Shown here piece by piece: positions 31,985-44,065 of a stretch of DNA of 64,000 nucleotides. Numbering within the stretch: the first letter of the stretch is position 1; each line of letters begins with the position of its first letter. A program made the position numbers and the translations under genes. The DNA is taken from the NCBI GenBank assembly GCA_014871385.1, contig CM026426.1, positions 78,332,066 to 78,396,065 of the forward strand, given 5' to 3'. The DNA is from Ceratodon purpureus (taxonomy: Eukaryota; Streptophyta; Bryopsida; Pseudoditrichales; Ditrichaceae). The notes under the pieces were generated by a model. It did not search any database. It saw nothing but the letters and a program-made list of their open reading frames with translations, and was not told the origin of the DNA.

Positions 31985-32294
31985 CGAGACACTGGAAGCC
32001 CTAACCGGAATGGAGAAGACGATGGGGACTGTGACGTAATTATGACGTCATGTTTTTTTGAGTTCGCGGTCAGGTTTCCGATTCGAGTGTCTCGGAAGTG
32101 GGCAGTGTTCAGTGTCACGGCGTCTCGGTCGACGGGGTGTCTCGGTAGTCCAGTGTTACGTGACATCGCGATTTTACTCCACTCGCGACTTACCGGAACC
32201 GTCGGATCGTGGGAAAACGCGGGGGCCAGCGCGGCATGCCACGTCGGACGACGCGGCGGGGCCCACTTTTCCTACATGCGAAATAGCGTTCTCC
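31985..32294 (-). repeat. MULE terminal inverted repeat, right
   Basis: Reverse complement of the left repeat with about five substitutions by eye, and lacking a 15-bp segment near the inner end. It is directly followed by the 9-bp duplication CTGCTAGTG at 32295-32303. Confidence 0.93.
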
Positions 32295-32303
32295 CTGCTA
32301 GTG
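32295..32303. repeat. MULE target-site duplication, right copy
   Basis: CTGCTAGTG, identical to 2137-2145. Confidence 0.95.
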
Positions 32304-33730
32304 CTACGTTTCCCGTGAACGCCATCGACGTATTCTCATTGGACGACCCTTTTTTTGCTACACCGGACAGGAGTCTCCCTGTACTCACGGGGTGTAATTT
32401 CACCTCTTTTCCAGTAGTGCTAATGCGACTATAAAAAACGACAAGTCTGGTTTCACTATAGCAAAGTTCAACAGGATGGTTGAATTTGGAGCGGGCTCAT
32501 TTGCTTTCTCTTCTCAAGGAAAGCAAGTTTTCTATTTTGGCTGTACAGAAATGCCAGAATGGAAAGTTGTTATATGAACGGAACCAAGGGGGGAAGAAAG
32601 TAATGTACGAGGAAGAGGAATTGGACGTAGGATAGTTGTTTCGGATTGGGCGGGACAGTGAATACAAAGGACTGAGAATGCCTGACAAATTCACCGAGCA
32701 TCCACCAAACAAGGCCGAGAGTTCTGAGAATAGATGACATCTACTCCGGTCTAGAACATGAGAATACTGCAGTTTTTGACCGTGACGTTGGGGAGTCATC
32801 CAAAGAGGATTGATGTAAGCTAACCTTGGAATCCAACATGTACGGAAGAGAATATTTAGAGGGCAACGTTAAAGGTCCTTGCCTAGCACGGTCACAGTCA
32901 TGTCTAATAAAGGGATTGTCTTCTACAGTCTCACGCAGAGAATACAAGCAGAAGGTTTTGTTGTACCCACTTAGGGCTTCTGTCGATGTAAGCAATTTTC
33001 AAGCAAACAAAAATGCTAAACTGCTCATGTGCATGGTTTGTAGGGATCATCTAAACTGTAGAAAGTACGTCCGGACACTACTATTGTACAATGTTTTGGG
33101 AACAATAAACATATGCATGTGTTGGGCAGTGGTAGGTCAAGGGCGATTCTGTCGAATCAAAGCCGGTAGTACATCTTTTTGGTTGTTTTCGAGGCACCAC
33201 GTTATAATATTTAAATCAGGTGAAGTGTTCTAGTATTGGTAGTAATTTGATGTGTACAAATATCCTGTAGCCTCATCCATTCCCTCTTTCAGGTTTTTTT
33301 ATTTGAGTCAGGTTGCAAAATCATAGTTCTAGATTTGCTTGGATACTAGAAAATGGAGTTATTTTCCTTTGTTTTCTTTTGACACATTGCATGGGGAAGC
33401 ATAAATACAAGGTGCCTCAGAAGCTCATCTATGAGGATCTCTGTTACGGTCTCTACTGGGTCTGATACTCATTCCGCAAGTTTGATGAATCTGATTCTCA
33501 ATGCTAGTAGTTGCGCAGGTTGGTATCCACTCTGAAATGGAGGTTTGTATACATACTGTCCCACAAGCAATTTCTCCGAACCACAATTCTTAAGGGTGAC
33601 TCCCTAAACCGTATTGATCAATGTTTGATCTAGGGTTGTCATAGCAGACCGTCCGTTAGTCCATTATTCCGTCATGGAGACATAACACACACCCTCGTCC
33701 GTCAGATAAGGGTGTTGACCGGTTGACTCA
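32304..33730. other. Unassigned region right of the MULE
   Basis: No supportable gene. ORFs at 32497-32799 (-) and 32826-33233 (+) are short, without recognised motifs, and lie in ordinary mixed-composition DNA. Confidence 0.45.
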
Positions 33731-33754
33731 TGGTAAGGGTAAAACGAATTTACC

Positions 33755-33985
33755 TATCGCTGACTTTCGGACGCGCGTGTAGGTGCAAGCACTGTTACGG
33801 GCGCGTGCATCTAGGCGCGATCGCGTGGGCACGAGCGCTTCCTCAGGCGCCAGTGTCGCGGCGGGCGCGATCTTAATATCGGGCGCAATCATGTGGGCGC
33901 GAGCATAGATTGGGTGCGATCGCTGCTTCGTGCGCGGGCATTTGGGCAAGAACGCTTCATCGGGCGCAAGCGCTGCGGTGTAGAA
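33755..33985. repeat. GGGCGCG motif array 1
   Basis: About ten units of GGGCGCG or GGGCGCA, often followed by AT(C) or AGC, about 17-25 bp apart in plus orientation. Related arrays occur at 36660, 40381 and 41625. Confidence 0.75.
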
Positions 33986-34046
33986 GGGAAAGAATGACAT
34001 TGGGCAACATCACAAGAGAAGAGAGAAATTTCTGGAGAGGGCAAGT

Positions 34047-34778
34047 GGGGGGAAGGACAATAAAGTGAACCACAAAAGTGGACGTCTCATTGTCAATTTC
34101 AGCCCTTTTGCAAAAATTGCACAAAAGTGATGGAAAGATGTAATTGAAGTCAATTTTTTTTGTTAATTCGGATTTTCAACTTGTTTTTCTACAACATGGA
34201 AAAGTTTTGTGCAAAGAAGACACTTTTAAGTTATTGTATGAAGGCTTTAAATCCAAGCAAAGTGAATGCAGTCATTTGTAAAACTGGCTATAAAAGAATC
34301 AAAAACTATCTAAAAATCACTTTTGATGAAGTGGAGCCCTCTGTATGTTTAAAAGGTACTTTAAAATAGTCAATTCATACACTCATTAATAAGTTTAGGG
34401 TTTCTAAAGTACTGCCAGGATGTTTTTTAAGAGGGTCACTTTGGCGGTACTTTCTGTGAGTTTTTTTTTACCAAACATTGTTTTTTAAATTGGAAAAAAC
34501 ATCCTTTAAAGACAATAGAGGGCACCAAATGAAGAAATCAAGACTTTGGAAAAGTTCATTTTTATGATTTAGAATTAGTGGTCAAATTTAGTTTCAATTG
34601 AGGATGTTCTTTTATGAAGATGAGTGTGAGATACCTTATGACACCCTAGAAAGTGACTAAAATGCTCAAAAACTTCACTAGAATGCTCAAAATCAGCTTT
34701 GATAAATAGCACACTTCATATTCACTTCTTAGTGATCACATATTGCACTTTGTGGTCCGCTTTATTGTGCTCTCCCCC
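34047..34778 (-). mobile_element. MITE copy A, 732 bp
   Basis: The ends are GGGGGGAAGGACAATAAAG at the left and the imperfect complement CTTTATTGTGCTCTCCCCC at the right. AAGT flanks both sides as a 4-bp duplication (34043-34046, 34779-34782). The interior is AT-rich and non-coding. It is the inverted relative of copy B at 58550-59287: for example the TTGTCAATTTCAGCCC block and the AGTGACTAAAATGCTCAAAA block appear in complementary orientation. The superfamily is not recognised. Confidence 0.85.
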
Positions 34779-34900
34779 AAGTGTGAAGTGATATGTTTAT
34801 TGAAAATTATTGCAAAAATGTGGCAATAAACTACTACAAAGAATGTTTCCATTATATAAAAAATAGGGAATATCACATTTCTGTCACTACTTGCGTAATT

Positions 34901-36583
34901 CTAAATTACGTAGTGATAACAACACTCTGGAATTTGGAAATTGTAGGGAAGAGATTTCAGGGTAGCGACGGCCTCGAGCAAGGTGGAGTGGGACTTGAGA
35001 TTGGGATTTGCGAGCTCCTTTAACACCACTGCAAATCTAGACTTTCCCACTTTGTCCTTGAAAAGATCCGGGTCTTCCTCGTTATCCCAAATCTTATTTG
35101 CTATCACTCCAACCGAGTATGCGTCAGCAGCTTGCAAATATAAATATCGTCTCTTTTGAATTTCCAGTGAGGTCTCTGAATTTGGCTTACTATAAGTGTA
35201 CTACAACCCCAAGGCTTCAAACCAACCATGTTGGGCATGGACAGCCTTAAGCTCCTCATCACTTTGGTAACCATAATTTGACGGTGTTGTCTCACAAGTT
35301 CGACTTGCAAGGCCCCAATTGCATACTCCAATGTATACTTGGTCCACTTTATCCTCTAGGAAGTGAAGCAAGACATTTATCGGGGAGATGTCACTATGCT
35401 GCAAATACCCCTTATGGACCCGATCCATAATATAGATTAATGCCCCAGCTAGCTTGGCCATATGGGTGCGGAAGGCATGAATACGTTCAAGTGTTGCCAT
35501 AGGGTGACCTTTAAGCTTCTTGATATTACGGTTGTCAATAGCCTCCGAGACTTTAGTATTCTCCTTGTGTAGAAAATTTTGAATACAATCCTTGTTCTAC
35601 AAAACTGTATATGCTTCCATGGTCCTGTCATTGACGGCAAAAAATTTAATGATGCCAGGATGTTCAATCCTGCAAACCTTGGCTTCAATCGCTATCTCGT
35701 ATCGCTTCTTGGTGTTGTTCTTTGCCTTGGACATCTTCCCTGCAAAGACACAAGTCTCAGGTACGGTTGGCATCCCAACAATACGTGATTTTTGTTCCTT
35801 TCTGAATCCGCCTTTAGTAGAGCTAGACAGCGGAACCACCTTAACCCCTCTTGAAATTGAAAGCACTGCTCCCCACAAGTAATTCCCCTTTGCATTCTTG
35901 AGTTCGGCTTGATGCCATGGCCTAATCCTCGTCCTATTATCCGAGAATTTGTTACACTACTTCTGGACATATGCCAGCTTCTCCAACTCCTCTTTCTGCT
36001 GCTGCAAGTAGCCCTCCTTGGGCTTCTTGTTGACACACTCAAACACATTTACAATGTTTGTAGTGTTTGTTGTTATTTGCTGGTCCATCCACTTGCTATA
36101 ATGGAAGTAGGTAGCATTAAAATTATTATATCTCTTGGAATTATTTAGTTTCTTGACCAAATGGTATTCCAGGTCATTTTTTAATTTTGTAATTCCCGAC
36201 TCTCCGCTGGAAATATATTCTCGTGTAAACATCTCGCGGGTACAAACTCAGTACCACTCCAACGTCTCCTCTCTAATGAAGTTCTGGTACGCAATAGATG
36301 GGTAGTCAACATCTCGTTCACTCGCTGACTTCCGGCTCTTCTTCCCCAAGGAACTCAATGATAGATTTGAGTCTGTCCGAGATGGTCTTATGGAAGTTGC
36401 TACCACCGCCTCTTCTGGGGCATCAAGGTCTACATAACCGGGACATTTCATTGCACCACAAGAGAACGACATAATTGATTGCTTAATCTTACACAAAAAA
36501 AACATAAATCCCCCCCCCCCCCCTCCCCGCCCGATCTGATTGCTCCTACCTCCTGCAGTTCCAAGCATAGCACGTGGAGTCAC
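34901..36583 (-). pseudogene. Kinase-like pseudogene, one frame with nonsense codons only
   Basis: One minus-strand frame reads from 36583 to 34903 with no frameshift. It is broken by TGA at 36248-36250 and TAG at 35957, 35597 and 35201. Kinase hallmarks in order are a Gly/Ser-rich entry, a probable ATP-site Lys (FAGKMSK), an alpha-C Glu (AIEAKVCRIEHPGIIKFF), the catalytic loop HSDISPINVLLHF (HSD for HRD, Asp and Asn kept), CNWGLASR in place of DFG (Asp changed to Asn), and ADAYSVGVI of helix F. The N terminus (36583-36250) is Ser/Arg-rich. Loss of the DFG Asp suggests a pseudokinase even before decay. It sits between GGGCGCG arrays 1 and 2, which suggests it moved with an element (inference). 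Confidence 0.7.
36508..36527. repeat. Poly(C) tract
   Basis: About 15 C in a row followed by TCCCC, within the N-terminal part of the kinase-like frame, where it encodes poly-Gly on the minus strand. Confidence 0.9.
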
Positions 36584-36659
36584 GAGCTAGAACAAGGAGC
36601 CACTTGGAAGAGGAGACTTTGCAAGTAGAAAATAAGGGTTAAGGGGAGCCTTTTATGCT

Positions 36660-36900
36660 CCGCGCTGATGCTTGCGCCCGTAACCGCGTACACGCGCCCG
36701 AATACGGACTCTGCAAGCGCCCGTCAGCCCTGTTTGCACGCGCTCAACAGGACTGCGCACACCCGTAGCCGCGTGTGCGCGCCCGTGTTGGCCCGTACGA
36801 GCCTGTCCTTGAGTACGCGCCCGTCCTCCTGTGCGCGCCCGCCCCCAAGTACGCGCTCGTGCCCGTGTACGCGCCTGTCCCCGTGCACGCGCCCGGAATA
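36660..36900. repeat. GGGCGCG motif array 2 (complement orientation)
   Basis: Repeated CGCGCCCG and GCGCCCGT units about 15-25 bp apart, the complement of array 1, directly 5' of the kinase-like frame. Confidence 0.8.
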
Positions 36901-37472
36901 TGCATCATTTTAAACCTTTTTAACTAGTACACACTTGTATCAAGCACAAAATACAAAAACATTTCAATGGTAAAACATTATATTGACCGCATTTCCGCAC
37001 ATAAACTAATACGGAGCACAACCATACAATTCTTTTGAGGTAGAGATACTGAACTTGGTTGTGTCGAAGTAAAAATATAGGTCTATGTAATTAGAACGTA
37101 CAAAAAAAAAATACAGTCTTGAATACTAACCTAATATTTTTTTTTTGGTTTTTCCTGATACATTTTACGGTTACGGTTACTACTATATCAAGCGCCAAAA
37201 AGTGGCCACAGTCTATTCTTCCGGTGTGGTGCGGGCCCTTTTCTTGCGAGGAGGTTGTTATTTTCAAGCCATAGGGGGGCCCAATTCTTGTCAGATTATT
37301 ACATCCCTGTCTCATGGCGCTTCATCGCAATCCAGGTCTTCGTCCTCTGAGCGCTTGTTGTCACCTTCACCTGGTTTCTCAACGATCACTGGAGCTTGTA
37401 CCTCTCATTCCACCTCCGATGTAATATTGCGCACTTGAATGGAAATATCCCCCGTGGAGCCATCTCTGGCAC
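36901..37472. other. No gene recognised
   Basis: AT-rich on the left and mixed on the right. A plus-strand ORF at 37145-37438 is not supported by motifs. Confidence 0.4.
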
Positions 37473-40372
37473 TTACCAGGCGCTACATAGGCCTCTTCTT
37501 CCCTCCATTACGGATGGCTGTGATGCCATCCACATGATTCTGTGTGTGCGAACCACCCCCGTTGTAGTAGATGGCCCACCTTCAGTGTGTCCTCTATAGA
37601 TTTGAAGTATGTCACTTCTTGTTCTTTTGCATGTCTTCCGTTTTCTGCCACTGGGTTCTTGTGACAGTGGTTTCGTAACAACCTTTTCCGTGGATTTCTT
37701 TGCACCACGTCGGACCTCACTTTGTATGGCGTCGTCTATAGTTGGCGCCACAGAGTCCTTGTTGACGGTGGAGGCGCTGCGTTGACTACCACCCGCTTGA
37801 TGGAGGGGAGGCCTCGCCGCTGTAGATGTTCTATGGAGGCTAGCAATTGTGGCACCCACCGAGATTGTGAGCCTCCGTGCCAAATCTTCATCCACATTTG
37901 TATCTGCTCTATTACCCTCTAACTCTGTTAGTTGCGACGGAGGTATAGTTCGTGCGGGAATTACTGGAGCGGTCCTTCTCTCGTGATGAGGAGGAATCTC
38001 TTGGGGTGAGCTTAAGTCTCCTTTGATTGAACCTGCTCCCCAGTTGCCCTCTCCACTAACTAATTTGGTCCAACGTTCACCTACACCCCGTCCATCGCTT
38101 CCATCACCTCCTTCATCATTATCGTCGTCATCATCGCCAACACAATCATCATTACCAAGACGGTCCTCACTAGAGGAATCATCCGCATCTCTGTCATTGT
38201 TATCGGGATTGACGTAGGCTGGAATAGCATTTTGTTCATCACGTGTTTCTCCTCCTTCTACATTAGCTGCTTCATCAAAAACCGGGAGTGGAGGAACTTC
38301 ATCTCCATAGAACTTTGTCTCCATAGGTTTTCCTGGTTATACTTTGGTTCATTGTTGAAGTCATACGCATCATCATTATCACCATCGTTGTTGCGATGGT
38401 GGGGACCATCACGATTAGCGTCGTCACCTCCGTTGCCAGGGCCTTCGTTGGCCCCATTCATGTCACCTTCTTTGACTCCATGTCTCCAAACATCATCATC
38501 ATCATCATCATCATCATATGCGCGGTCATCCAGCATGCCGTACTTGTACTCATCATTGTCCTCTTCGCTTGTATCTCCTTCAGGATCTGACTCCTCTGAG
38601 CATGCATTGTTCTTGTACCATCGGAGGGGGTTGGGCACTAGTCGTTCACGGAGAAGTCTGCTGTTTGTTTAAATGTACACCAAAGCCTCTTACTTCTCTA
38701 CCCCCAGGCGGTTACGTACCTTGTTGTGGACAAACGAATACATGCTCCAATTCCTTTCACATTATGAAGCGGAGCAAACTAGAGATAAAATGGGCTATGC
38801 AAAGATTGCCAAGCCCTCGCCCTCAATCCTTTGCCACCATTGATGGGGTTCTAGGTTTGCTGCTACAATACTGATGGTCACTTTTGGACTATAAGGGCCA
38901 CGTTCCTCATCATACAGGGTAACCTCTGCCACAAGTTTCGCGAGTGGAATTCCCATTTGACCACCCACCTAACGCAAGACCCGATTTAGTGCCGCCTTCG
39001 CTTCTTCTATGCATCCAAGGTTCGGATGGGTTTTACACCAAGGGTTCAGGAGCGCCGCTGCCTAATGACGATCGGTGTGCATCATGTCCCATCTACGGTT
39101 GAATTATTGCTCTAGCCTTGTTGCGATGTCCGGCGGGAAATAGCGAGGCGCTCCTCGGAGACTGTACACATGATCCTTGAGGTTGCTCATTGTAACCCAT
39201 GCCTTGCCCATTGCGGGCTGGTTTCCATCGAACGTTCTCAGAGCTACAAGGGCTGGTTTTACCATAACCTCAAGTAGGAGCCACAATCCATGATGATGCA
39301 TTCTGGCATCAATGGAAACCCTCAAGGACAACTTCGGTGTAAACTCGCGGAAAAGTGCCATTGGTATATAATGTCTCCTTATATAATGACACACAAATTT
39401 TGTCTTCGCGACTAGATCCTTCACCATTTGTTCCTTCCTCCAGTCCTCTAGAAGAAGATCTAGAATATGGGCACAACATCCCTGCTTGTACATATGAGAA
39501 TATTCCTCTAGAATGTTATCCATGGCTCCAAGCATGTTGCTTGCATTGTCCGTACAAATTTGGGCAACATTCTGAGGACCAACCTCTCGAATATAGTTCT
39601 TCATCAGTCCCGCAATGTAACCCTTTGTCTTCTTCTCGCCGGTCGTATCAACTGAAAGAAGAAATACATTGCATGCCGGACATACTAGCATGACATTCAT
39701 TAGTAATCGACGATTCACATTATCCCAACCATCCGAACAAATGGTAGCCCCGTATAACTCGATTGATGTTTTCATTCGTTCATCAATCTTTGCTTTAATT
39801 TGTTTCTTTCTTGCTTTGATGTGCATTGTTTGCATCGCATGATAAGAAGAGGGATTGTAGTCAAATCCGGCAATCGACGTTGAGTTCACCACCTTTATAA
39901 ATGTTGGGTGCTTGACCACGTTGAATGCTACGTTGGATTTGTAAAAGAAAGATGTCCACAACATGTCCAACTCCTTTTGCTTGGAGATCTGGTATGCTTC
40001 ATTCATATCTTGTTGCCCCAAGCTCCTTCTGGTATTCGAACCGGCTCTACTAGGCGCCGCACTACAATCAATTGGATCCTCTTCAGTATCATTGTTATCA
40101 GGTTCAGATCCACTGTATACAGTACCGTGTGTGGAAGCACTAGTACATGGACGTTGAACTGGTGCCTAGGATGTTGGCCTACTACCAATCATCTCCTTTG
40201 TTGTCAACGGATTGGGGACCATTCCAACACAGAACTGAGACTTCCTCTTCACTGCGATAGGTGCCATGTGGCAAGTCTTCGCGGGAAATCTCTGGTCCCA
40301 ACCATAATGCTGGAGGCACCTAGACTTGACATAGGAAATGATCTTCTTGCAATATAGACATTCTACATTCAC
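37473..40372 (-). pseudogene. hAT transposase pseudogene (DUF659 / hAT dimerisation)
   Basis: One minus-strand frame runs from 40372 to 38258, with nonsense codons at 40166 (TAG), 39104 (TAA), 39062, 38969 and 38795 (TAG), and 38762, 38690 and 38669 (TAA), and no indel that I could detect. Near 38324 the readable frame changes for an acidic tail to 37473. The order is a BED-like finger (VECLYCKKIISYVKSRCLQHY), the DUF659 core (ATICSDGWDN, ICTDNASNMLGAM, GCCAHILDLLLEDW), a Trp-rich helix (MFRRW equivalent, FNRRWDMMHTD), the dimerisation block CERNWSMYSFVHNKVRNRL and an Asp-rich tail. It aligns along its whole length with the transposase at 53879-56778. It is no longer functional. Confidence 0.85.
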
Positions 40373-40380
40373 TTGCTCGA

Positions 40381-40560
40381 CTACGCCCGCTTGTGTACGC
40401 CTAAATACACGAGCTCATGCCCGTGCTTGAATGGATCGCGGTTGCGAACATGCGGGTGATCGCGCCTGTGAACACGCGCTCGCGCGCACGCACTTAACTG
40501 CTCGTGCCTGAGTGATCGCGCCCGCCCACTGTCACGCGTCCTATCCGCACGCGCGCCATC
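40381..40560. repeat. GGGCGCG motif array 3
   Basis: Repeats of CGCCCG, GCGCGC and GATCGCG directly upstream of the hAT pseudogene, mostly in the same orientation as array 2. Confidence 0.7.
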
Positions 40561-40859
40561 GTGGGCGGTAGTATATAAACTGCCCCCTTAATTGAACGGC
40601 CATCTTTCCTCCATTGCATGTTTCATGTCTTGGGACTTCTTGAGGGCTCGTTGCTTGAGACTATGAGCTTGGAGAGACATTTGGTTTTTGTTGGGAGAAA
40701 AAGAGCGCATGCAGTCGCGTGAGTGCAAACGAGCACGTGCATATGACGGAGACGCCAAATTGCAAAGCCAAATAAAAGGTTGGCTCATTCCAAGGACCGG
40801 GATTGGGCGCAATCTATTCGGGCGCGATATGCTTAGGCACACCTTAGCGGCAAGTACAA

Positions 40860-41305
40860 TGTAGAATTGATTCCTGAATAAAAAAGCTTATGGAACAAAT
40901 AAAAAATGGATACGAGAAAAAAATAAACGAAAGAGAGAATCAAAGAATGGTGGAATGATAAAATAGAAGATGATGGAGTTACAAAGTATTGGAAAGGAAA
41001 AAATAATAAGACGGGGTACAAAGGGAAAGTGCTTGTATAAAACTGGCAGGAGAAAAACCATGAAAGACAGAATAAAGTAATATTGGAATGATCAAATATT
41101 AGAAAATAGAATTAAAGAGTAGTGAGATTAAAAAAAAAATAAGATTATAGGAGGGGAGAGTGGTGATATAAGAAAAAGAAAAAGAAAAACAATGAAAGAG
41201 ATAATCAAATGATAGAAGAATGCAAAAAATTAAGAGGATAGAATTAAAGAGTATTGGGAAGAAAAAAAAATAAGAGAGATAGGATAGAAGAGTGGTGGAA
41301 TTAGG

Positions 41306-41349
<44 letters not shown>

Positions 41350-41600
41350 AATGAAAGAGAGAATCAAAGAATGGTGGAATGATAAATATAAGATGATAAA
41401 ATTAAAGAGTAGTGGGAAGAAAAATAAAATAAGAAGGATAGGATGGGATAGTAGTAGAATAAATATAAACAAATACAACTAAAGGATGAAACAAATAATG
41501 GTGGAGTGATAAAATATGAGAGGATGGAATAAAAAAATAGTACTTGGAAGAGAAAAAAATGAGCGGAATAGGATGATGGAGCTCTAGATTTAAAAAAAAA
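40860..41600. repeat. Purine-rich degenerate repeats with a long poly(A)
   Basis: Units such as AATGAAAGAGAGAATCAAAG-ATGGTGGAATGATAAA recur several times with a spacing of roughly 80-170 bp. An uninterrupted A run spans about 41306-41348. ORFs here are low-complexity artefacts. Confidence 0.75.
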
Positions 41601-41624
41601 ATTATATAAGTGGATGCACTCTAG

Positions 41625-42330
41625 CAAGGGCAATCGATGGGCAAGATCAAATGGGCGCATACACGCGGGCAAGAGTAATATTCAAAGTTCTGAAAAGAAC
41701 ACTCTTGGTTTAAAGGAAGGAGAGGGAACACACAGAAGAGAGCCTACAGGCGAGTGCATACGGGCGCGCGAATACGGGCGGCCGCAATGCGGAGGAGAGA
41801 AGTTGAATGTAAGAGTTTACAAGTGTTCTTGAATCAGGCATGTGTATGCGCGCGGATGCAAAGTGACGCGAGCAATCGGGCGCGTGTGCTCGCGCGTGCA
41901 ATGCCGTGGAATCTTACTTCATGTAAGAGAGTAGAAGGACTGAGGGCATTGCTCGCGCACGTAGGATCCCGGGCGCGATCAATTCGAGTGGGTGCATACG
42001 CGCGAGTGGAATTTTACAAAATTCTCAAGAAACCGAGTAGTGGAATTGAGGCGCAAAGGATCGCGGGCGCGTGCATGCGGGTGCGACCAATGGGAGAAGT
42101 GAACTCACGTGCACAGGCAACGTTGTGGAATCATTCTTCATGTGAGAATAAGAGAGTGGGTGGACTTGCGGCATTGCTCGCGGGCGTAAGATCTTGAGCG
42201 CTAGCAATTTGAGCGCGTGCACACGCGCACGTGGAATTTTACTAAATTCTCGGAAAATCGGCTACTGGAGCTCAGGCGCTAAGGATTGCGGGCGCGTGCA
42301 TGCGAACGCGTGCACGCAGGCGTGTGGATA
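41625..42330. repeat. GGGCGCG motif array 4
   Basis: A long array of GGGCGC, CGCGGGC and GCGCGTGCAT motifs in plus orientation. It contains an approximate 220-bp duplication: the segment from TGGAATTTTAC-AAATTCTC onward occurs at about 42007 and 42231. ORFs in it are compositional. Confidence 0.75.
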
Positions 42331-42900
42331 CGAGCGCGCACACAATCTAAATCGTTATCCAAAAATTCATGGAGTCTCAAAAAGTATTTGGAAAAAATTG
42401 ATTCATCATATTATTGAATGAGAACGGAAGGAAGAAGGGAACAAAGGGATAACTTGAAAGGTTAATGTAAACATTCAATTTTATATTTATATGACAAATA
42501 GTAGCAGAATAAAATGGTATAAGAATTAGTTGAAGTGAAGAATAAAGTGAGGATAAAAATAGTATAGAACGCAATGAAATATCAATGTTTAAAATATCTC
42601 AGTGCATCTCAATTATACATATCATAAAAAGGAGGGGAAATGAGACAAAATGATGGAATAAACGACATGCGGTGCGACAAACAACATAGGCTCCTATGCA
42701 AAGACATTAAAAAAGGCATGGAGTTAATGAACAAATTCAAAATGGAAATGAACATCAATTGTTTGAGTTTAAAAAAAATTAAACTTAATCCTAAAATCCT
42801 TTCCTATCTAGTTCCCTATGCCTTTTGCAACTATCTATATTTGGATCTCTTATTACAGAAATGTTTCCCTCACTCGTTGATCTCCATGACATTGCGTGCT
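42331..42900. other. AT-rich spacer, no gene recognised
   Basis: Low-complexity AT-rich DNA. A plus-strand ORF starting at 42640 overlaps the 3' end of the minus-strand gene remnants and is judged fortuitous. Confidence 0.4.
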
Positions 42901-43009
42901 GAGCTGCTCATTCCACCTTCATCCCTTTGTGCACGAGAATTACCGAATGCGCTACTTTCTGCCCCATCACTAGTGAAGGGTTTACCCTTGGCAGACCGTG
43001 TTCTCCTAG

Positions 43010-44031
43010 CTAGGCCGTCTGCTCCAAGTACTGCTTCAATGAAGCTAGCGGACCGCATTTGACGGAGCACACAAAGGTCTTTGGACTATGTTCTTCGAGT
43101 AGGAAATCCACTGCGTTGCTCTTGAATATGTTTTTCCATTCTGATTCCGCCATGTTCAAAGCATTGCAGATAGTGAGATCCGCGTGGGTCATTTGATGGA
43201 GCTGGATGTTCTGATCCGCAACTTGGTTCCCATTTGAATCCCACAGAAATCCGTGAGGATGAGGCCCAAAATTGGAATTATTGGTTTCTTCATCCGAGTG
43301 CCCACCCATCGTTTGAAAAAAGAAATTCCTCCTTCCTTGCACTTCATCATCAGTCCCGCCACTACAAATCTTACAATTTCCTTTGGGTCGGTGTCCCATC
43401 TCCATTGCGTGCTCATATTGTTCTTGTAGGTCGAGTGCATTCTCATTTTCCAATTCCAAATAAAGTCGGTACCCCACTTATCCTCGATTGCAGGAGTATT
43501 TTTCTCATTTTGACACAGGCCTAGTGACCAACCTCCCTCTGGCCTGAATTTATTTGAACATATGGGACACTGAGTTCCATCCAAGACATAGGGCGCAGGA
43601 TTTTGTCAAAGGATTCTCTTAACCTCCTCCTCCTCGAAGTCCTTGCAGGATGTTGCGTTCTTGTACTCCCACTGTGTGTTCATCCAATCTATCTTCTTAT
43701 CATGCATCGGTAAGGAGTTAGGAAACATATCATCCATATGTGCCCACAAAGTAAGTCCGAATTTCCTCCTCTGATTTGTCTTGAGGTAGTCATTGTCAAT
43801 CTTCTGGAACTCACTATACATCTGTCTGTGAAGGTTCACGGACAAAATGCATGCAATCTTCCACTGGTAGTATTGTTTGGTCATTTGGACGAGGTACAAC
43901 TTGAGGAAGTCATTGCTAGCCTGCAATTCAGAGACATCACCAACTGAATGGACCGGTGGATGCATCGTTGATGATGGAAACGACATTGAATCCTAGGTTT
44001 CTTGAGCATCTATCAAGGGGACTTACTGCCG

Positions 44032-44065
<34 letters not shown>

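Larger units (their letters stand above)
2146..32294 (+). mobile_element. Giant Mutator-like element (Kaonashi-like MULE) with a nested CACTA
   Basis: The element is bounded by GGAGAACGC at the left and its complement GCGTTCTCC at the right. It has about 310-320 bp terminal inverted repeats and a perfect 9-bp target duplication. It measures 30,149 bp, of which 14,875 bp is a later CACTA insertion, so the MULE itself is about 15.3 kb. It encodes a four-exon transposase on the plus strand. On the minus strand are a Ulp1-type cysteine protease and zinc-finger/acidic exons, as in Kaonashi-type MULEs, which carry ULP1 genes (family knowledge). The left and right inverted repeats differ by eye at about five bases and one 15-bp indel, suggesting recent movement. 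The transposase frame is open throughout, so the element may be autonomous (inference). Confidence 0.93.

Noticed and set aside
36660-36913. 81-codon plus-strand ORF rich in Arg, Thr and Pro
   Set aside because: It is generated by the repeated CGCGCCCG motif array.
38023-38672. Plus-strand Ser-rich ORFs opposite the hAT tail
   Set aside because: They are the complement of the Asp-rich tail (GAT/GAC read as Ser/Ile) and have no support.
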